This document shows, one piece after another, positions 55,174-64,000 of a stretch of 64,000 nt of DNA. The translations under genes and the position numbers were made by a program. Source of the stretch: Puteibacter caeruleilacunae (lineage in GTDB: Bacteria > Bacteroidota > Bacteroidia > Bacteroidales > Prolixibacteraceae); NCBI GenBank assembly GCA_005217565.1, contig SJCO01000001.1, forward strand, positions 744,723-808,722, in the 5' to 3' direction. The notes under the pieces were generated by a model. It made no database searches. It saw only the letters and a list, made by a program, of their open reading frames with translations, and was not told where the DNA came from. Position 1 is the stretch's first letter. Every line of letters begins with the position of its first letter.

Positions 55174-56562
55174 TTATTCTACCATTTTTGAGGGATTCAC
55201 CCACTCATCAAATTCTTTATCTGTTAGATATTTCAATTCTAATGCAGCTTCTTTTAAGGTTGTATTTTCAGCATGAGCCTTTTTGGCAATTTTAGCTGCT
55301 TTATCATAACCTATGTGTGTATTAAGAGCGGTTACCAACATTAAAGAATTGTTTAAGTGATCCTTAATCCTTTCTCTATTTGGTTCTATACCAGTAACAC
55401 AATTGTCGTTAAAAGCTTGACAGGCATCAGCAAGTAAAGTTGCCGACTGAAGAAAAGCATTAATCATAACAGGTTTGAAAACATTTAATTCAAATTGACC
55501 GCTAGCTCCAGAGAATGTAATGGTAGTATCATTTCCCATTATTTGAGCACATACCATTGTGAGGGCTTCCACTTGAGTAGGGTTAACTTTTCCAGGCATA
55601 ATTGATGATCCTGGCTCATTGGCCGGAATGATAATTTCTCCAATTCCAGAACGAGGACCTGAAGCTAATAATCGAATGTCGTTGGCAATTTTCATTAGGC
55701 TAACGGCCAATTGCTTTAATGCACCGTGAGATTCAACAATAGCATCATGTGCTGCTAAAGATTCAAATTTGTTTTGAGCTGTAGCGAAAGGAAGATTCGT
55801 TAGATCTGCTATTTCCAGAGCGACTTGCTCGGAATAACCTTTAGGTGTATTTAAGCCAGTACCAACAGCAGTTCCTCCCAATGCTAATTGTGCTAAATGA
55901 GAAAGGGTATTATTTAGAGATTTCAATCCAAATTCAAGCTGGGCAACATAACCTGAAAACTCTTGTCCTAATGTTAATGGAGTAGCATCCATCCAATGAG
56001 TTCGACCTATTTTTACAACGTCCTTCATTAGATTTGCTTTCTCCGACAAGGTATTTTTCAGTGATGTAATTTGGGGGATAGTATGCTCAACTAGTTTCTT
56101 ATATGCCGCAATATGCATTGCTGTAGGAAAAGTATCATTTGATGATTGCGATTTGTTTACGTCATCGTTAGGGTGAATAAGTCTTTTACCTTTTCCTAGT
56201 TCATTTCCCAATAAAACGTGACTCCTATTAGCAATTACTTCATTGCAATTCATGTTAGATTGAGTTCCAGAACCAGTCTGCCATACAACTAAAGGAAAGT
56301 GTGAATCTAAATCTCCTTTGATTATTTCGTCACAAACTGTTTGAATAATGTCTGCTTTTTCCTGAGATAATACTCCTAATTTTGCATTTGTATTTGCTGC
56401 AGCCTGCTTTAAATACCCGAAAGCATGAATAATTTCAATGGGCATTGATGCAGAAGGACCAATTGGAAAATTTTGGATGGAACGTTGTGTTTGCGCTCCC
56501 CAATATTTGTCGGCAGGTACTTCTATCTGTCCCATGGTGTCATTTTCTATTCTATATTGCAT
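55174..56562 (-). CDS. fumC: Class II fumarate hydratase
   Basis: A 462-residue cytoplasmic enzyme that interconverts fumarate and L-malate. It belongs to the fumarase/aspartase superfamily; seen are [55 protein letters not shown] and the signature [16 protein letters not shown] with the mobile catalytic Ser loop. Length is normal for the class. It is a core metabolic gene set inside a glycan-utilisation region and may simply mark its border, although fumarase could also serve the fermentation of fucose and amino sugars. Confidence 0.95.
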   Translation of the reverse strand: MQYRIENDTMGQIEVPADKYWGAQTQRSIQNFPIGPSASMPIEIIHAFGYLKQAAANTNAKLGVLSQEKADIIQTVCDEIIKGDLDSHFPLVVWQTGSGTQSNMNCNEVIANRSHVLLGNELGKGKRLIHPNDDVNKSQSSNDTFPTAMHIAAYKKLVEHTIPQITSLKNTLSEKANLMKDVVKIGRTHWMDATPLTLGQEFSGYVAQLEFGLKSLNNTLSHLAQLALGGTAVGTGLNTPKGYSEQVALEIADLTNLPFATAQNKFESLAAHDAIVESHGALKQLAVSLMKIANDIRLLASGPRSGIGEIIIPANEPGSSIMPGKVNPTQVEALTMVCAQIMGNDTTITFSGASGQFELNVFKPVMINAFLQSATLLADACQAFNDNCVTGIEPNRERIKDHLNNSLMLVTALNTHIGYDKAAKIAKKAHAENTTLKEAALELKYLTDKEFDEWVNPSKMVE

Positions 56563-56819
56563 AATTTATTTAGATAGATTATAAATAACAAAATAAGAGA
56601 ATACAATCAGGAAAAGCAATACCTACATGTTGTGAATTTATAGCACAAAATGAAAATCCTTGAAGAAGTCTAGTTTTCTATTATCCTTAGTGTCTTTAGA
56701 ATATCGTAATTGTATAAAAATATGCAGGAACAATTCAACCTTTTCATATCCAGAGTCAATAATTTTATACCAAAATTATATCACTCAAAACAATGAGTGA
56801 TCAAACCAAAAGTTAACGT

Positions 56820-57908
56820 ATGAAAGCACTATTTAGTTTTTTAATCATCCTGATTACTATCAGTACTACTATTGGACAAAACAAACAAGAAGATCTCTTT
56901 CCTGTTCCCTCTACCAAGCCTACCAAGGGGCACAAGAAAATGATAAAACGTAAATATGGAATGTTTATTCATTTTGGGATTAATACCTTCCATAATCAGG
57001 AATGGACAGACGGTTCACTACCGGCCAGTTCGTATAATCCATCAGAGATTGATGCAGATCAATGGGTGAAAGCAGCAAAAGATGCTGGGATGAAATATGT
57101 AATTCTGGTTACTAAGCATCACGAAGGCTTTTGTTTGTGGGATAGTAAATATACCGAATATGATGTTGCAAGTTCGGGGAATCCAACAAATGTAATTGAA
57201 CAGGTAGCAAAGGCCTGTAGAAAATATAAGATTGGATTGGGATTATATTATTCTCTATGGGATAGGAATTTTAATGGTAATGATTACCCTGGAGGAAATA
57301 AACATCCACACAAATATGCCGAGAATCCAGAATTGGATAAATCCTACAACACCTATATGATTAACCAATTAAACGAATTAATTGACATCACCGAAAAGTA
57401 TACCGATATCGTGGAGTTTTGGTTTGATGGGGGATGGGCAAAAGCGAACCATCGTTGGCCGCTACAGGAAATGTATAATACAATAAAATTGAGAGAACCA
57501 CTATGTCAGATTGGTATCAATTGGTCAATCGGATTGCCTGAAAATCCCGACTATCATGCGGTTTACCCTCAAGACCAAAAAGAAGGCTATCCGATTCGAT
57601 ATTTCCCATCTGATTTCCGATTGGGTGATCCATTGCTGCCTGCTGATAACGATCCAAAGATTTTTACGCACAATGGGGAAAGCTATTATATGCCATGGGA
57701 ATCTACTGTTTGTTTGAGTAGTAAATGGTTTTTTCATACTGATGATAAGACATTTAAGTCGGTCGATGAGGTTGTGAAGCTTTTCAATAAAGCAACGGCT
57801 CAGGATAATATTCTGATTCTTAACTGCCCTCCAAATCGTGATGGAAAGATTAGAAGAGCAGACATAGAAATTCTTATGCAATTGAAAGAAGAGCTTAAGT
57901 TGAAATAA
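56820..57908 (+). CDS. Alpha-L-fucosidase (GH29), short catalytic-domain form
   Basis: A 362-residue exported GH29 protein (signal peptide about 1-20, ending TIGQN). The barrel shows YGMFIHFGINTFHNQEWTDG, VILVTKHHEGFCLWDS and the nucleophile Asp203 in VEFWFDGGW. It ends right after LILNCPPNRDGKI, so it has no C-terminal beta-sandwich. This compact form resembles the 1,3/1,4-fucosidase subgroup more than the broad-specificity one, but linkage cannot be assigned. It is the first of three plus-strand glycosidase genes. Confidence 0.9.
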   Translation: MKALFSFLIILITISTTIGQNKQEDLFPVPSTKPTKGHKKMIKRKYGMFIHFGINTFHNQEWTDGSLPASSYNPSEIDADQWVKAAKDAGMKYVILVTKHHEGFCLWDSKYTEYDVASSGNPTNVIEQVAKACRKYKIGLGLYYSLWDRNFNGNDYPGGNKHPHKYAENPELDKSYNTYMINQLNELIDITEKYTDIVEFWFDGGWAKANHRWPLQEMYNTIKLREPLCQIGINWSIGLPENPDYHAVYPQDQKEGYPIRYFPSDFRLGDPLLPADNDPKIFTHNGESYYMPWESTVCLSSKWFFHTDDKTFKSVDEVVKLFNKATAQDNILILNCPPNRDGKIRRADIEILMQLKEELKLK

Positions 57909-58030
57909 AGAAATTAAAGCTTAAAGAGAAGGCTATTTGTTGTAAAACTCATAACTTTAGCTCCATAAAAATTTGTTCATCCCAATTGAGGTAATTTTCG
58001 AACATTTAGAAATCAAAAAAAAATTAACAG

Positions 58031-59482
58031 ATGAAGAAGATAATTTTAACAAGCACACTCGTTTTGGCTACAATCATGGCGTTTTGTCAATGGAAAGACA
58101 AGGAATATTTTGTAGAGCAAGATGAAAAGGTCCAGCAAAAACTGGAAGATTGGCAAGACCTAAAATTGGGTTTTATGGTACACTGGGGAGCGTACTCGGT
58201 TGAGGGATTATGTGAATCATGGCCAATTGTTTCTGAAGATGTTGACTGGCTTACACCTCATGATGATATTAAAGCCTTTAGAAAACATTATTTTAATTTG
58301 CCAACAAAGTTTAATCCAACTGAATTTGATCCGGAACACTGGGCACAGCTTGCAGGTGATATGGGGGCTAAATACTTTATCTTTACCACCAAGCATCACG
58401 ATGGTTTTACAATGTGGGATACCAAGCAAACCGACTATAAAATCACGAATCCAAAATACCCTTATGCAAATTCTAAATATGCCGATATAACAGGATCTCT
58501 GTTCAATGCAATGCGTGAGAAGAATATGATGATTGGTGCGTATATCTCAAAGCCAGACTGGCATCATCCAAAATATTGGTCTCCTTCGTTTGATTCACCA
58601 GGACGTAATGTGAATTACAAAATTGAGCGTCATCCGGATTGGTGGAAGTCATTTACTGATTTTTTCTACAACCAGGTTGAAGAGCTGATGACACAATATG
58701 GTGATGTTGATATTTTATGGCTCGATGGTGCCTGGGCTACAAAGAGTAACCAAGGACAGGACATGAGAATGGATGAAGTAGGAGAGATGTGTCGTAAACA
58801 TCAGCCTGGTATTCTTGTTGTGGATCGATGGATTGGTGGAAGATGGGAAAATTACCGTACTCCTGAGCAGCATATTCCTTCAGAGTCTGACATGATTCCA
58901 TGGGAATCTAACATGACTGTTAACTGTTGTTTCTCTTACCGATTTGTTGAAAGTCACGAAACCAATGTGAAAACCAGCAGGGAATTAACGCATAAACTGA
59001 TTGATGTTGTAGCAAAAGGTGGTAATTTCTTGCTTAACTTGGGTGCTTCACCTCAAGGATGGTTTAATCAAAAAGAGATCGAATCAGTTCAAAGACTAGG
59101 AGAATGGTTAAAGCTGAATGGAAAAGCCATTTACAGTACTCGTGCAGTAGCTCCTTTTACCGAAGCCAACGTGCGTTACACCAAAGCTAAAGACAATAGT
59201 AAAGTATATGCTATCGTACTTTTAGAGGAAGGAGAACAAATGTCAAAAGCTATGCTTCCAGGATGTTTGGTAGCGAAGGATGCAGTTGTAAAGGATGTTG
59301 CAACAGGTAAGACTGTAAAATTCACTCAGCAGGGAAATTCAACACTTGTAGATATGCCAAAGAAAAAAGGAACAGCACATTATGCAGTTGCTTTTGAGAT
59401 ATCTAAAATTGAAAAAATGGCTGGTAAACAATATGGTAAGTCACAGGCTGCCATTGATGCGGAGAACAGAAACCGTAAGTAA
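58031..59482 (+). CDS. Alpha-L-fucosidase (GH29)
   Basis: A 483-residue exported GH29 enzyme (signal peptide about 1-20). Marks are LGFMVHWGAYSVEGLCESW, FIFTTKHHDGFTMWDTK and nucleophile Asp232 in VDILWLDGAWAT. GGNFLLNLGASPQGWF closes the barrel, and a C-terminal beta-sandwich follows (about 375-465). It differs clearly from the two other GH29 proteins in this window. A GH20 gene begins 9 bp after its stop, so the two are cotranscribed. Confidence 0.93.
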   Translation: MKKIILTSTLVLATIMAFCQWKDKEYFVEQDEKVQQKLEDWQDLKLGFMVHWGAYSVEGLCESWPIVSEDVDWLTPHDDIKAFRKHYFNLPTKFNPTEFDPEHWAQLAGDMGAKYFIFTTKHHDGFTMWDTKQTDYKITNPKYPYANSKYADITGSLFNAMREKNMMIGAYISKPDWHHPKYWSPSFDSPGRNVNYKIERHPDWWKSFTDFFYNQVEELMTQYGDVDILWLDGAWATKSNQGQDMRMDEVGEMCRKHQPGILVVDRWIGGRWENYRTPEQHIPSESDMIPWESNMTVNCCFSYRFVESHETNVKTSRELTHKLIDVVAKGGNFLLNLGASPQGWFNQKEIESVQRLGEWLKLNGKAIYSTRAVAPFTEANVRYTKAKDNSKVYAIVLLEEGEQMSKAMLPGCLVAKDAVVKDVATGKTVKFTQQGNSTLVDMPKKKGTAHYAVAFEISKIEKMAGKQYGKSQAAIDAENRNRK

Positions 59483-59491
59483 AAAACAAAA

Positions 59492-61486
59492 ATGAAACGA
59501 ATTATTAAAATATCAATCTGTTTATTGATGCTTAGTCTGCCAATAATAGGCTTTGCGCAAAACCAGTTATCAATCATTCCGAAACCTGTAGAAACGAAAA
59601 TTCATAAAAGTAGTTTTCTACTAAATGATGACACACAATTAAAAGCTTCTCCAGGTTTACAAAACGAAGCAGATTACCTGGCAGATTTATTGAATATCTC
59701 CACAGGTATTGAGCTGAAAAACGGCTCGTTGGCAAAGTCAAACACCATTGAGTTACGAGTAGATGGTTCATTACTCAAGAAACATGGCGAGGATGCTTAT
59801 AAATTAACTGTAGAAAGAAACAGAATTGTTATTTCCGGAGCCAGCTCAGTAGGAGTTTTTAATGGCATTCAAACCTTGATGCAGATAATGCCACCATCAG
59901 TATTCAGTCGCGTTAACCTGGGAATAAATGAAGTGTCAGTACCATGTGTTGAGGTGCTTGATTATCCTCGTTTTAGCTGGCGCGGATTTATGCTTGATTC
60001 ATCGCGTTCATTTCAGTCTGTGGAATATGTAAAGAAAACGCTCGACCTGATGGCCATGCATAAGATGAATGTTTTTCATTGGCACTTAACTGATGACCAT
60101 GGATGGCGTGTTGAAATAAAAAAATACCCTTGGTTAACAGAAAAAGGTGCATGGCGCAAACAGCCTAATTATCCTGTAAAAGGGGAGATGGAATCGTATG
60201 GAGGTTATTATACTCAAAAGCAAATTCGTGAGATCGTTAAATATGCCACAGAAAGGCATATTACAATAATCCCTGAAGTTGATTTACCAGGGCATTCATC
60301 TGCATTACTTTGGGCAATGCCAGAACTTGCTTGCGATAGTGTAGAACAACAAACACATATGCAGTATTTCTACGATTTCCCGATTCGAGGAGTAGACTAC
60401 ATCCGACATAATGGAACTAATGTGATTTGTGCAGGCAAAGAATCTGTTTATCCTGTAATTGAAGATATCCTGGATGAGATTATCGCTTTATTTCCTAGTG
60501 AATATATTCATGTAGGAGGAGATGAAGTAAATAAAAAGTGGTGGTCTGCTTGTCCGCATTGCCAGGCCAGGGCTAAGAAAGAAGGTTTAAAGGATATGGA
60601 CGAACTTCAAGCCTATTTTATCAATCGTGTTGAAAAAATGGTAAATGCTCGAAATCGTAAATTAATAGGATGGGATGAAATTATGGATGGCGGCTTGTCT
60701 AAATCGGCATCTGTTATGGCCTGGCGAAATATTGATGGTGCGAAGAGAGCAATTAACCTTGGGCACAAAACGGTTGTTGCAGCTCATCAAGGATATTATA
60801 TCCAAGAGAATCAAACCAAAAATCCTTTCCATCCACAAGGTTGGCCACGCATTAATACCGCGCAGGAGGTTTACGAATTTAATCCTATACCTGAAGGAAT
60901 AAGTACGAAACAGCAAGAATTGATTCTTGGTATTCAGACTTCAGTATGGACGCCTTTCATGCATAACGATGATTTATTAGATATTGCTCTTTATCCTCGT
61001 AATTGTGCATTAAGTGAGGCTGCATGGACTCAAGAAAGTCTTAAAGAATGGAGCAATTTTGAAGAACGATTGAATAAGCATTTACCTCGATTAGATTATC
61101 AAGGAGTTGCGTATTGGCGTGAAGAATCTATAGCTATAGGCAAATGGGATACTCAACAATTATGGGATAGAGCTTCAGTTTTGGAATATGACGTAACGAA
61201 GGATATCGATAGGGCAGGTGTTTACTTTTTGCTAGGTGATTTAAAAGAGGGAAAAGAATTGGTTATTGAGGAAGCTTCCATCTTTGAAAATGGAAAACTT
61301 CTTTCCAGAGATAAGCATACAGGATATATTTCGAGAGAAAGAAACCACGACCGCATTTATTTTTTAGATGTTCAAAGAGTAAATAAGGATGCTCAATACA
61401 CGGTACAACTAAAAGTAAGAGGTACCTTAGGTAAGGTGTCAAAAGGTAACGTTTTCCTTCTTCAAGCAGATACCGGAAGTAACTAG
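59492..61486 (+). CDS. Beta-N-acetylhexosaminidase (GH20)
   Basis: A 664-residue exported enzyme (signal peptide about 1-22) that removes terminal GlcNAc or GalNAc by substrate-assisted catalysis. Residues about 25-160 are the GH20b helper domain. The catalytic barrel shows FMLDSSRSFQ, FHWHLTDDHGWRVEIKKYP, EVDLPGHSSALLWAMPEL, and the catalytic pair Asp344-Glu345 in HVGGDEVNKKWW. The last 110 residues are a beta-rich domain. Its place after fucosidases fits stepwise trimming: desulfation, defucosylation, then HexNAc removal. Confidence 0.94.
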   Translation: MKRIIKISICLLMLSLPIIGFAQNQLSIIPKPVETKIHKSSFLLNDDTQLKASPGLQNEADYLADLLNISTGIELKNGSLAKSNTIELRVDGSLLKKHGEDAYKLTVERNRIVISGASSVGVFNGIQTLMQIMPPSVFSRVNLGINEVSVPCVEVLDYPRFSWRGFMLDSSRSFQSVEYVKKTLDLMAMHKMNVFHWHLTDDHGWRVEIKKYPWLTEKGAWRKQPNYPVKGEMESYGGYYTQKQIREIVKYATERHITIIPEVDLPGHSSALLWAMPELACDSVEQQTHMQYFYDFPIRGVDYIRHNGTNVICAGKESVYPVIEDILDEIIALFPSEYIHVGGDEVNKKWWSACPHCQARAKKEGLKDMDELQAYFINRVEKMVNARNRKLIGWDEIMDGGLSKSASVMAWRNIDGAKRAINLGHKTVVAAHQGYYIQENQTKNPFHPQGWPRINTAQEVYEFNPIPEGISTKQQELILGIQTSVWTPFMHNDDLLDIALYPRNCALSEAAWTQESLKEWSNFEERLNKHLPRLDYQGVAYWREESIAIGKWDTQQLWDRASVLEYDVTKDIDRAGVYFLLGDLKEGKELVIEEASIFENGKLLSRDKHTGYISRERNHDRIYFLDVQRVNKDAQYTVQLKVRGTLGKVSKGNVFLLQADTGSN

Positions 61487-61587
61487 TTAGGTTGTTGAAA
61501 TAATGCGAACAATCTCGCATGCAATTATGAATGGGGATTCAATAGGATTTAATACCTAACAGTCTAGAGCGACTTATAATTGCCCGG

Positions 61588-61637
61588 ATATAGCCCATAT
61601 AGGTTATATTCGGGCATTATAACCCATATGGGTTATA
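61588..61637. repeat. Left palindrome pair flanking the T9SS gene
   Basis: A perfect 20-bp palindrome TATAACCCATATGGGTTATA (61618-61637), adjoining the stop codon of the T9SS gene, is preceded at a 29-bp centre-to-centre distance by a degenerate copy (about 61588-61608). The degenerate copy lies in a 12-bp-stem hairpin (61581-61592 with 61605-61616). Confidence 0.8.
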
Positions 61638-63176
61638 TTAGTTTGCTAAGACAAACTTTTTGACTGAATAATAGTCGTTATTCTCTAATTTCAGAATGTA
61701 GATTCCTGGTTTTTCTCCTGCGAGATTCACAACCGTATACGTTGACTGATGAATAAGTTGTGAACGAATAAGTCTACCCGTTAAGTCAAACACCTCTAAC
61801 CTGCAATCATTAAGAGATTCTGTGGTGCTTATGGTAAGCTTTCCGCGCGTTGGATTAGGTGATATCTTCACGTCGATTATGCATTTTATCTCCTTATTAC
61901 CCAGTGTAATTTCATGATAGAAGCATTTACTATACCCAGAATCCTGATAAAGCAGATCATCATTCTTATGGAAGCAATTCAGTGAATATACAGGCTGTGT
62001 CCCCATCCTAAACTCAAACCATTTTCGGTTTAAGCCCCAAGTACTACCAACATTTCCAATCCATTTTTCAGGAATTACCATACGACTGGAACCTGAATAT
62101 TGATATGTTGAAAGATAGAATAGTTTGTGAGTTGTCTTAAACAGCAAGGTATCCTTAATAGAATCCACTTTGGTGATTATATCAGTATATGCAGATGGAT
62201 AATAAATACTATCCCCAACCTCCATATTGAAATCATAAAGTAATCGTTCATCTTCATTTTCCTCGTACCTGTATATTCTTCCATCAACCTCTCTAAGAAG
62301 ATTCTCAAGCTCCCAGTTTTCATGGTTTTCATCAAATGAGCACAACATTTTACGGTACTTTTTAGAATTGATAGTTGTGTCATTACCTACTTTAATCCAT
62401 TTGGTTTCCAAGGTTGCATCTTGATGGTCAGCTGAATATCTCTCATCATATTCTAAAGTACTCCATATATTCCTTGAATCTAAAAGAGGATCATCACAAA
62501 GTATCTGATCATAATAACACCTACTATACTCAGGAGATTGGTAAAGTTGAACTCCATCTTTATGAAAACATGTCAGTGCATACTCAGTGTAACACCCTGT
62601 TGTAAACTGATGAAACTTTCGGTTTAAGCCCCATTTACTTCCAATACCTTCAATCCATCTTTCGTGACTTGTCATGCGGGTAGAACCTGAATATTGATAG
62701 GTTGAAAGATAATATTGCTTGTAGGTTGCATCATACATTAATGTATCCTTAATAGAATCCACTTTCGTGATAATATTGCTAGAACCACTTGGATAATAGA
62801 TACTATCGCCAACCTCCATATTGAAATCATAAAGTAAACGTTCTTCTTCATCTCCCTCATATCTGTATACCTTTCCATTATCCTCTCGAAGAAAATTCCC
62901 CAGTGTCCAATTATCATGATGCTCATTAGAAGCAAACAACATTTTCTTGTATGTAACCGAGTTGATAGTTGTGTCATTGCCAACTTTAATCCACGTTGTC
63001 TTTAAAGTCGGATCTAAATGATCAGGTGGAGAAAAAGACTCATCATATTCCAACACACTCCATATGTTTCTGGCATCTAAAAGTGAATTATCATTCGATG
63101 ATGTAGTTTTAACAGATTGACCATTTGAAAGTAAGTGGAAACAAAAGAATGCTATAAGTAAAACTGACTTGTGCAT
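61638..63176 (-). CDS. T9SS-sorted secreted protein with two-fold internal repeat
   Basis: A 512-residue protein with a signal peptide (about 1-19, ending SNGQS). Two copies of a domain of about 195 residues follow (31-228 and 230-425). Shared segments are LLD.RNIWS.LEYDE, WIKVGNDTTIN, ERLLYDFNMEVGDSIYYPS, KVDSIKDTL, YLSTYQYSGS and WGLNRK. The final 80 residues are a type A sorting domain of the type IX secretion system (ISPNPTRGKLTI, LEVFDLTGRLI, PGIYILKL). The repeat domain is not one I can name. The protein should be exported and possibly attached to the cell surface. Palindrome pairs flank the gene on both sides. Confidence 0.85.
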   Translation of the reverse strand: MHKSVLLIAFFCFHLLSNGQSVKTTSSNDNSLLDARNIWSVLEYDESFSPPDHLDPTLKTTWIKVGNDTTINSVTYKKMLFASNEHHDNWTLGNFLREDNGKVYRYEGDEEERLLYDFNMEVGDSIYYPSGSSNIITKVDSIKDTLMYDATYKQYYLSTYQYSGSTRMTSHERWIEGIGSKWGLNRKFHQFTTGCYTEYALTCFHKDGVQLYQSPEYSRCYYDQILCDDPLLDSRNIWSTLEYDERYSADHQDATLETKWIKVGNDTTINSKKYRKMLCSFDENHENWELENLLREVDGRIYRYEENEDERLLYDFNMEVGDSIYYPSAYTDIITKVDSIKDTLLFKTTHKLFYLSTYQYSGSSRMVIPEKWIGNVGSTWGLNRKWFEFRMGTQPVYSLNCFHKNDDLLYQDSGYSKCFYHEITLGNKEIKCIIDVKISPNPTRGKLTISTTESLNDCRLEVFDLTGRLIRSQLIHQSTYTVVNLAGEKPGIYILKLENNDYYSVKKFVLAN

Positions 63177-63416
63177 TTTAGTTTGTTTGTTTGTTTGTAC
63201 ATGTGTTCGTTTTTTTAAGATGACTTCCAGTTATAAAATAATAAGGCGGAAGACTCATCTCCCATTAATATTAAAAAGGATGCCGTCATTATGGGGCGAC
63301 AAAAACTATCATAAAAGACTTGATACCTCGATGATATCAGATACTAATTTACGCAATGCATCAATCAAAGTCAAATTATTTGAAAAAGAATGTATTAGGA
63401 GGAGGTTGTGTGAAAC

Positions 63417-63464
63417 AAAAAAGCACCTAAACTAATAATTTAGATGCTTCTTATTCTAGTGATT
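63417..63464 (-). repeat. Relic of a tRNA-Lys 3' flank and terminator
   Basis: These 48 bases match 63759-63806 with two mismatches. The copy includes the 11-bp terminator stem (63421-63431 with 63439-63449) and the first few bases of the tRNA 3' end, after which the similarity stops. It looks like the remains of a third tRNA-Lys copy. Confidence 0.7.
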
Positions 63465-63506
63465 TTTGTTGTAAACATTCCTTTTTCTTGGTTAGTTATT
63501 TTAAGT

Positions 63507-63557
63507 AATATAACCCATATGGGTTATATTTGAGGGTTATAACCCATATGGGTTATA
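63507..63557. repeat. Right palindrome pair flanking the T9SS gene
   Basis: A perfect 24-bp palindrome (63507-63530, core AACCCATATGGGTT) and a perfect 20-bp palindrome (63538-63557) have centres 29 bp apart, the same spacing as in the left pair and in the same orientation as judged by the linker. Confidence 0.85.
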
Positions 63558-63762
63558 TTTTTGTGCGTATTACCTGAAGATAAAATGGTTATTAGTACCT
63601 TATAACTTGCAGTGTTTCAGTTTGAATATGACTTGTTTTATCGAAATTATAGTCTAATACCTGATGCTTTAGAGTAAGATTTGGCCTAAAAATTATCTCA
63701 TGTAGATATGAGTCAAAGTCTTAATAATGGTTTATTGGATTATGACAGGACAGATACGAAAA

Positions 63763-63791
63763 AAGCACCTAAACCAATAATTTAGATGCTT
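63763..63791 (-). terminator. Terminator of the tandem tRNA-Lys genes
   Basis: On the minus strand AAGCATCTAAA pairs with TTTAGGTGCTT (one G-T pair, 7-base loop) and a T run follows. It lies just downstream of the tRNA at 63802-63874. Confidence 0.8.
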
Positions 63792-63801
63792 TTTATTCTA
63801 G

Positions 63802-63874
63802 TGATTCAGCTGGGGTTCGAACCCAGGACCCCATCCTTAAAAGGGATGTGCTCTACCAGCTGAGCTACTGAATC
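63802..63874 (-). tRNA. tRNA-Lys (anticodon TTT), copy 1
   Basis: A 73-base tRNA on the minus strand. The acceptor stem GATTCAG/CTGAATC is perfect with discriminator A; the D arm GCTC..GAGC, the anticodon stem CATCC/GGATG with loop CTTTTAA, and the T arm CTGGG-TTCGAAC-CCCAG are all intact. The anticodon TTT reads Lys codons. CCA is not encoded. Confidence 0.97.
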
Positions 63875-63905
63875 AATCCGATAAAAATTAAAGAACTTGT
63901 CTTTG

Positions 63906-63978
63906 TGATTCAGCTGGGGTTCGAACCCAGGACCCCATCCTTAAAAGGGATGTGCTCTACCAGCTGAGCTACTGAATC
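63906..63978 (-). tRNA. tRNA-Lys (anticodon TTT), copy 2
   Basis: This copy is identical in sequence to the neighbouring tRNA-Lys and starts 104 bp from it. The 31-bp spacer between the two resembles the sequence after this copy, so the unit is a tandem duplication that may continue beyond the window edge. Confidence 0.97.
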
Positions 63979-64000
63979 AATCCGATAAAAATAAAGAACT

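Larger units (their letters stand above)
63177..63801. other. Non-coding region with tRNA relic and palindromes
   Basis: About 620 bp without a credible gene. From left to right it holds a (TTTG)4 run just upstream of the T9SS gene (63182-63197), a copy of the tRNA-Lys 3' flank (63417-63464), the right palindrome pair (63507-63557), plain AT-rich sequence and the terminator of the tandem tRNA genes (63759-63796). Confidence 0.6.

Noticed and set aside
63182..63197. (TTTG)4 run before the T9SS gene as a phase-variation tract
   Set aside because: Four units are too few to argue for slippage-based switching, and the tract lies outside the coding region. TTTG is also part of normal Bacteroidota promoters.
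63169..63435. An open frame of 88 codons on the plus strand upstream of the T9SS gene
   Set aside because: It starts in the (TTTG)n run opposite the T9SS start codon, has no recognisable domain and runs into the tRNA-flank relic, so it is most likely chance.

Overview
The window is AT-rich DNA from a member of the Bacteroidota, most likely a marine or other polysaccharide-degrading member of the Bacteroidia. The evidence is SusC/SusD pairs, an ECF sigma/FecR pair with an STN-domain SusC, a hybrid two-component sensor, a type IX secretion sorting domain, many lipoprotein and Spi signals, and promoters of the TTTG-N19-TAnnTTTG type. There is no 16S gene, so genus cannot be given from this sequence.

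Layout. 1-2.3 kb: 3' end of a susD gene, an L,D-transpeptidase-like gene and a small unknown gene. 2.5-4.9 kb (minus): a MurU-like nucleotidyltransferase, a 44-residue Cys-rich protein and an AmgK-like kinase fused to a RapZ C-terminal domain, which together look like a MurNAc salvage unit. 5.0-7.3 kb (minus): an OmpA-family protein, a truncated CobW-type P-loop fragment and a candidate structured RNA. 8.0-18.5 kb: housekeeping genes (AddB-like nuclease, trmD, hsp20, a DUF349 protein, pyrG, yidC). 18.5-29.3 kb: a head-to-head peptidoglycan recycling locus, with murQ and a BadF-type kinase on the minus strand and a split amidase, tandem GT-A glycosyltransferase, DUF4922, SpoIID/LytB and AmpG-like transporter on the plus strand. 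29.4-37.0 kb: a hybrid sensor next to a beta-propeller glycosidase lipoprotein, an orphan response regulator, a YqaA protein, a DUF6268 protein and an FKBP.

37.3-61.5 kb is a polysaccharide utilisation region. It runs ECF sigma, FecR, SusC, SusD, a barrel-less plug protein and LacI; then a minus-strand run of three Cys-type sulfatases with one GH29 fucosidase; then AraC; and, after fumC and a DUF2249 gene, two more GH29 fucosidases and a GH20 hexosaminidase. Together these predict use of a sulfated, fucosylated, HexNAc-containing glycan. 61.6-64 kb: a T9SS-sorted protein with an internal duplication, flanked by paired 20-24 bp palindromes, then tandem tRNA-Lys genes and the relic of another copy.

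The strongest leads for something undescribed are: (a) the 18.5-29.3 kb locus, where a SpoIID-type enzyme without a visible signal peptide sits with a GalT/HIT-like DUF4922 protein and an AmpG that carries a large inserted domain; (b) three hairpins with the identical loop CTGCAA between fecR and susC; (c) the AmgK-RapZ fusion; and (d) the palindrome-flanked T9SS cassette.
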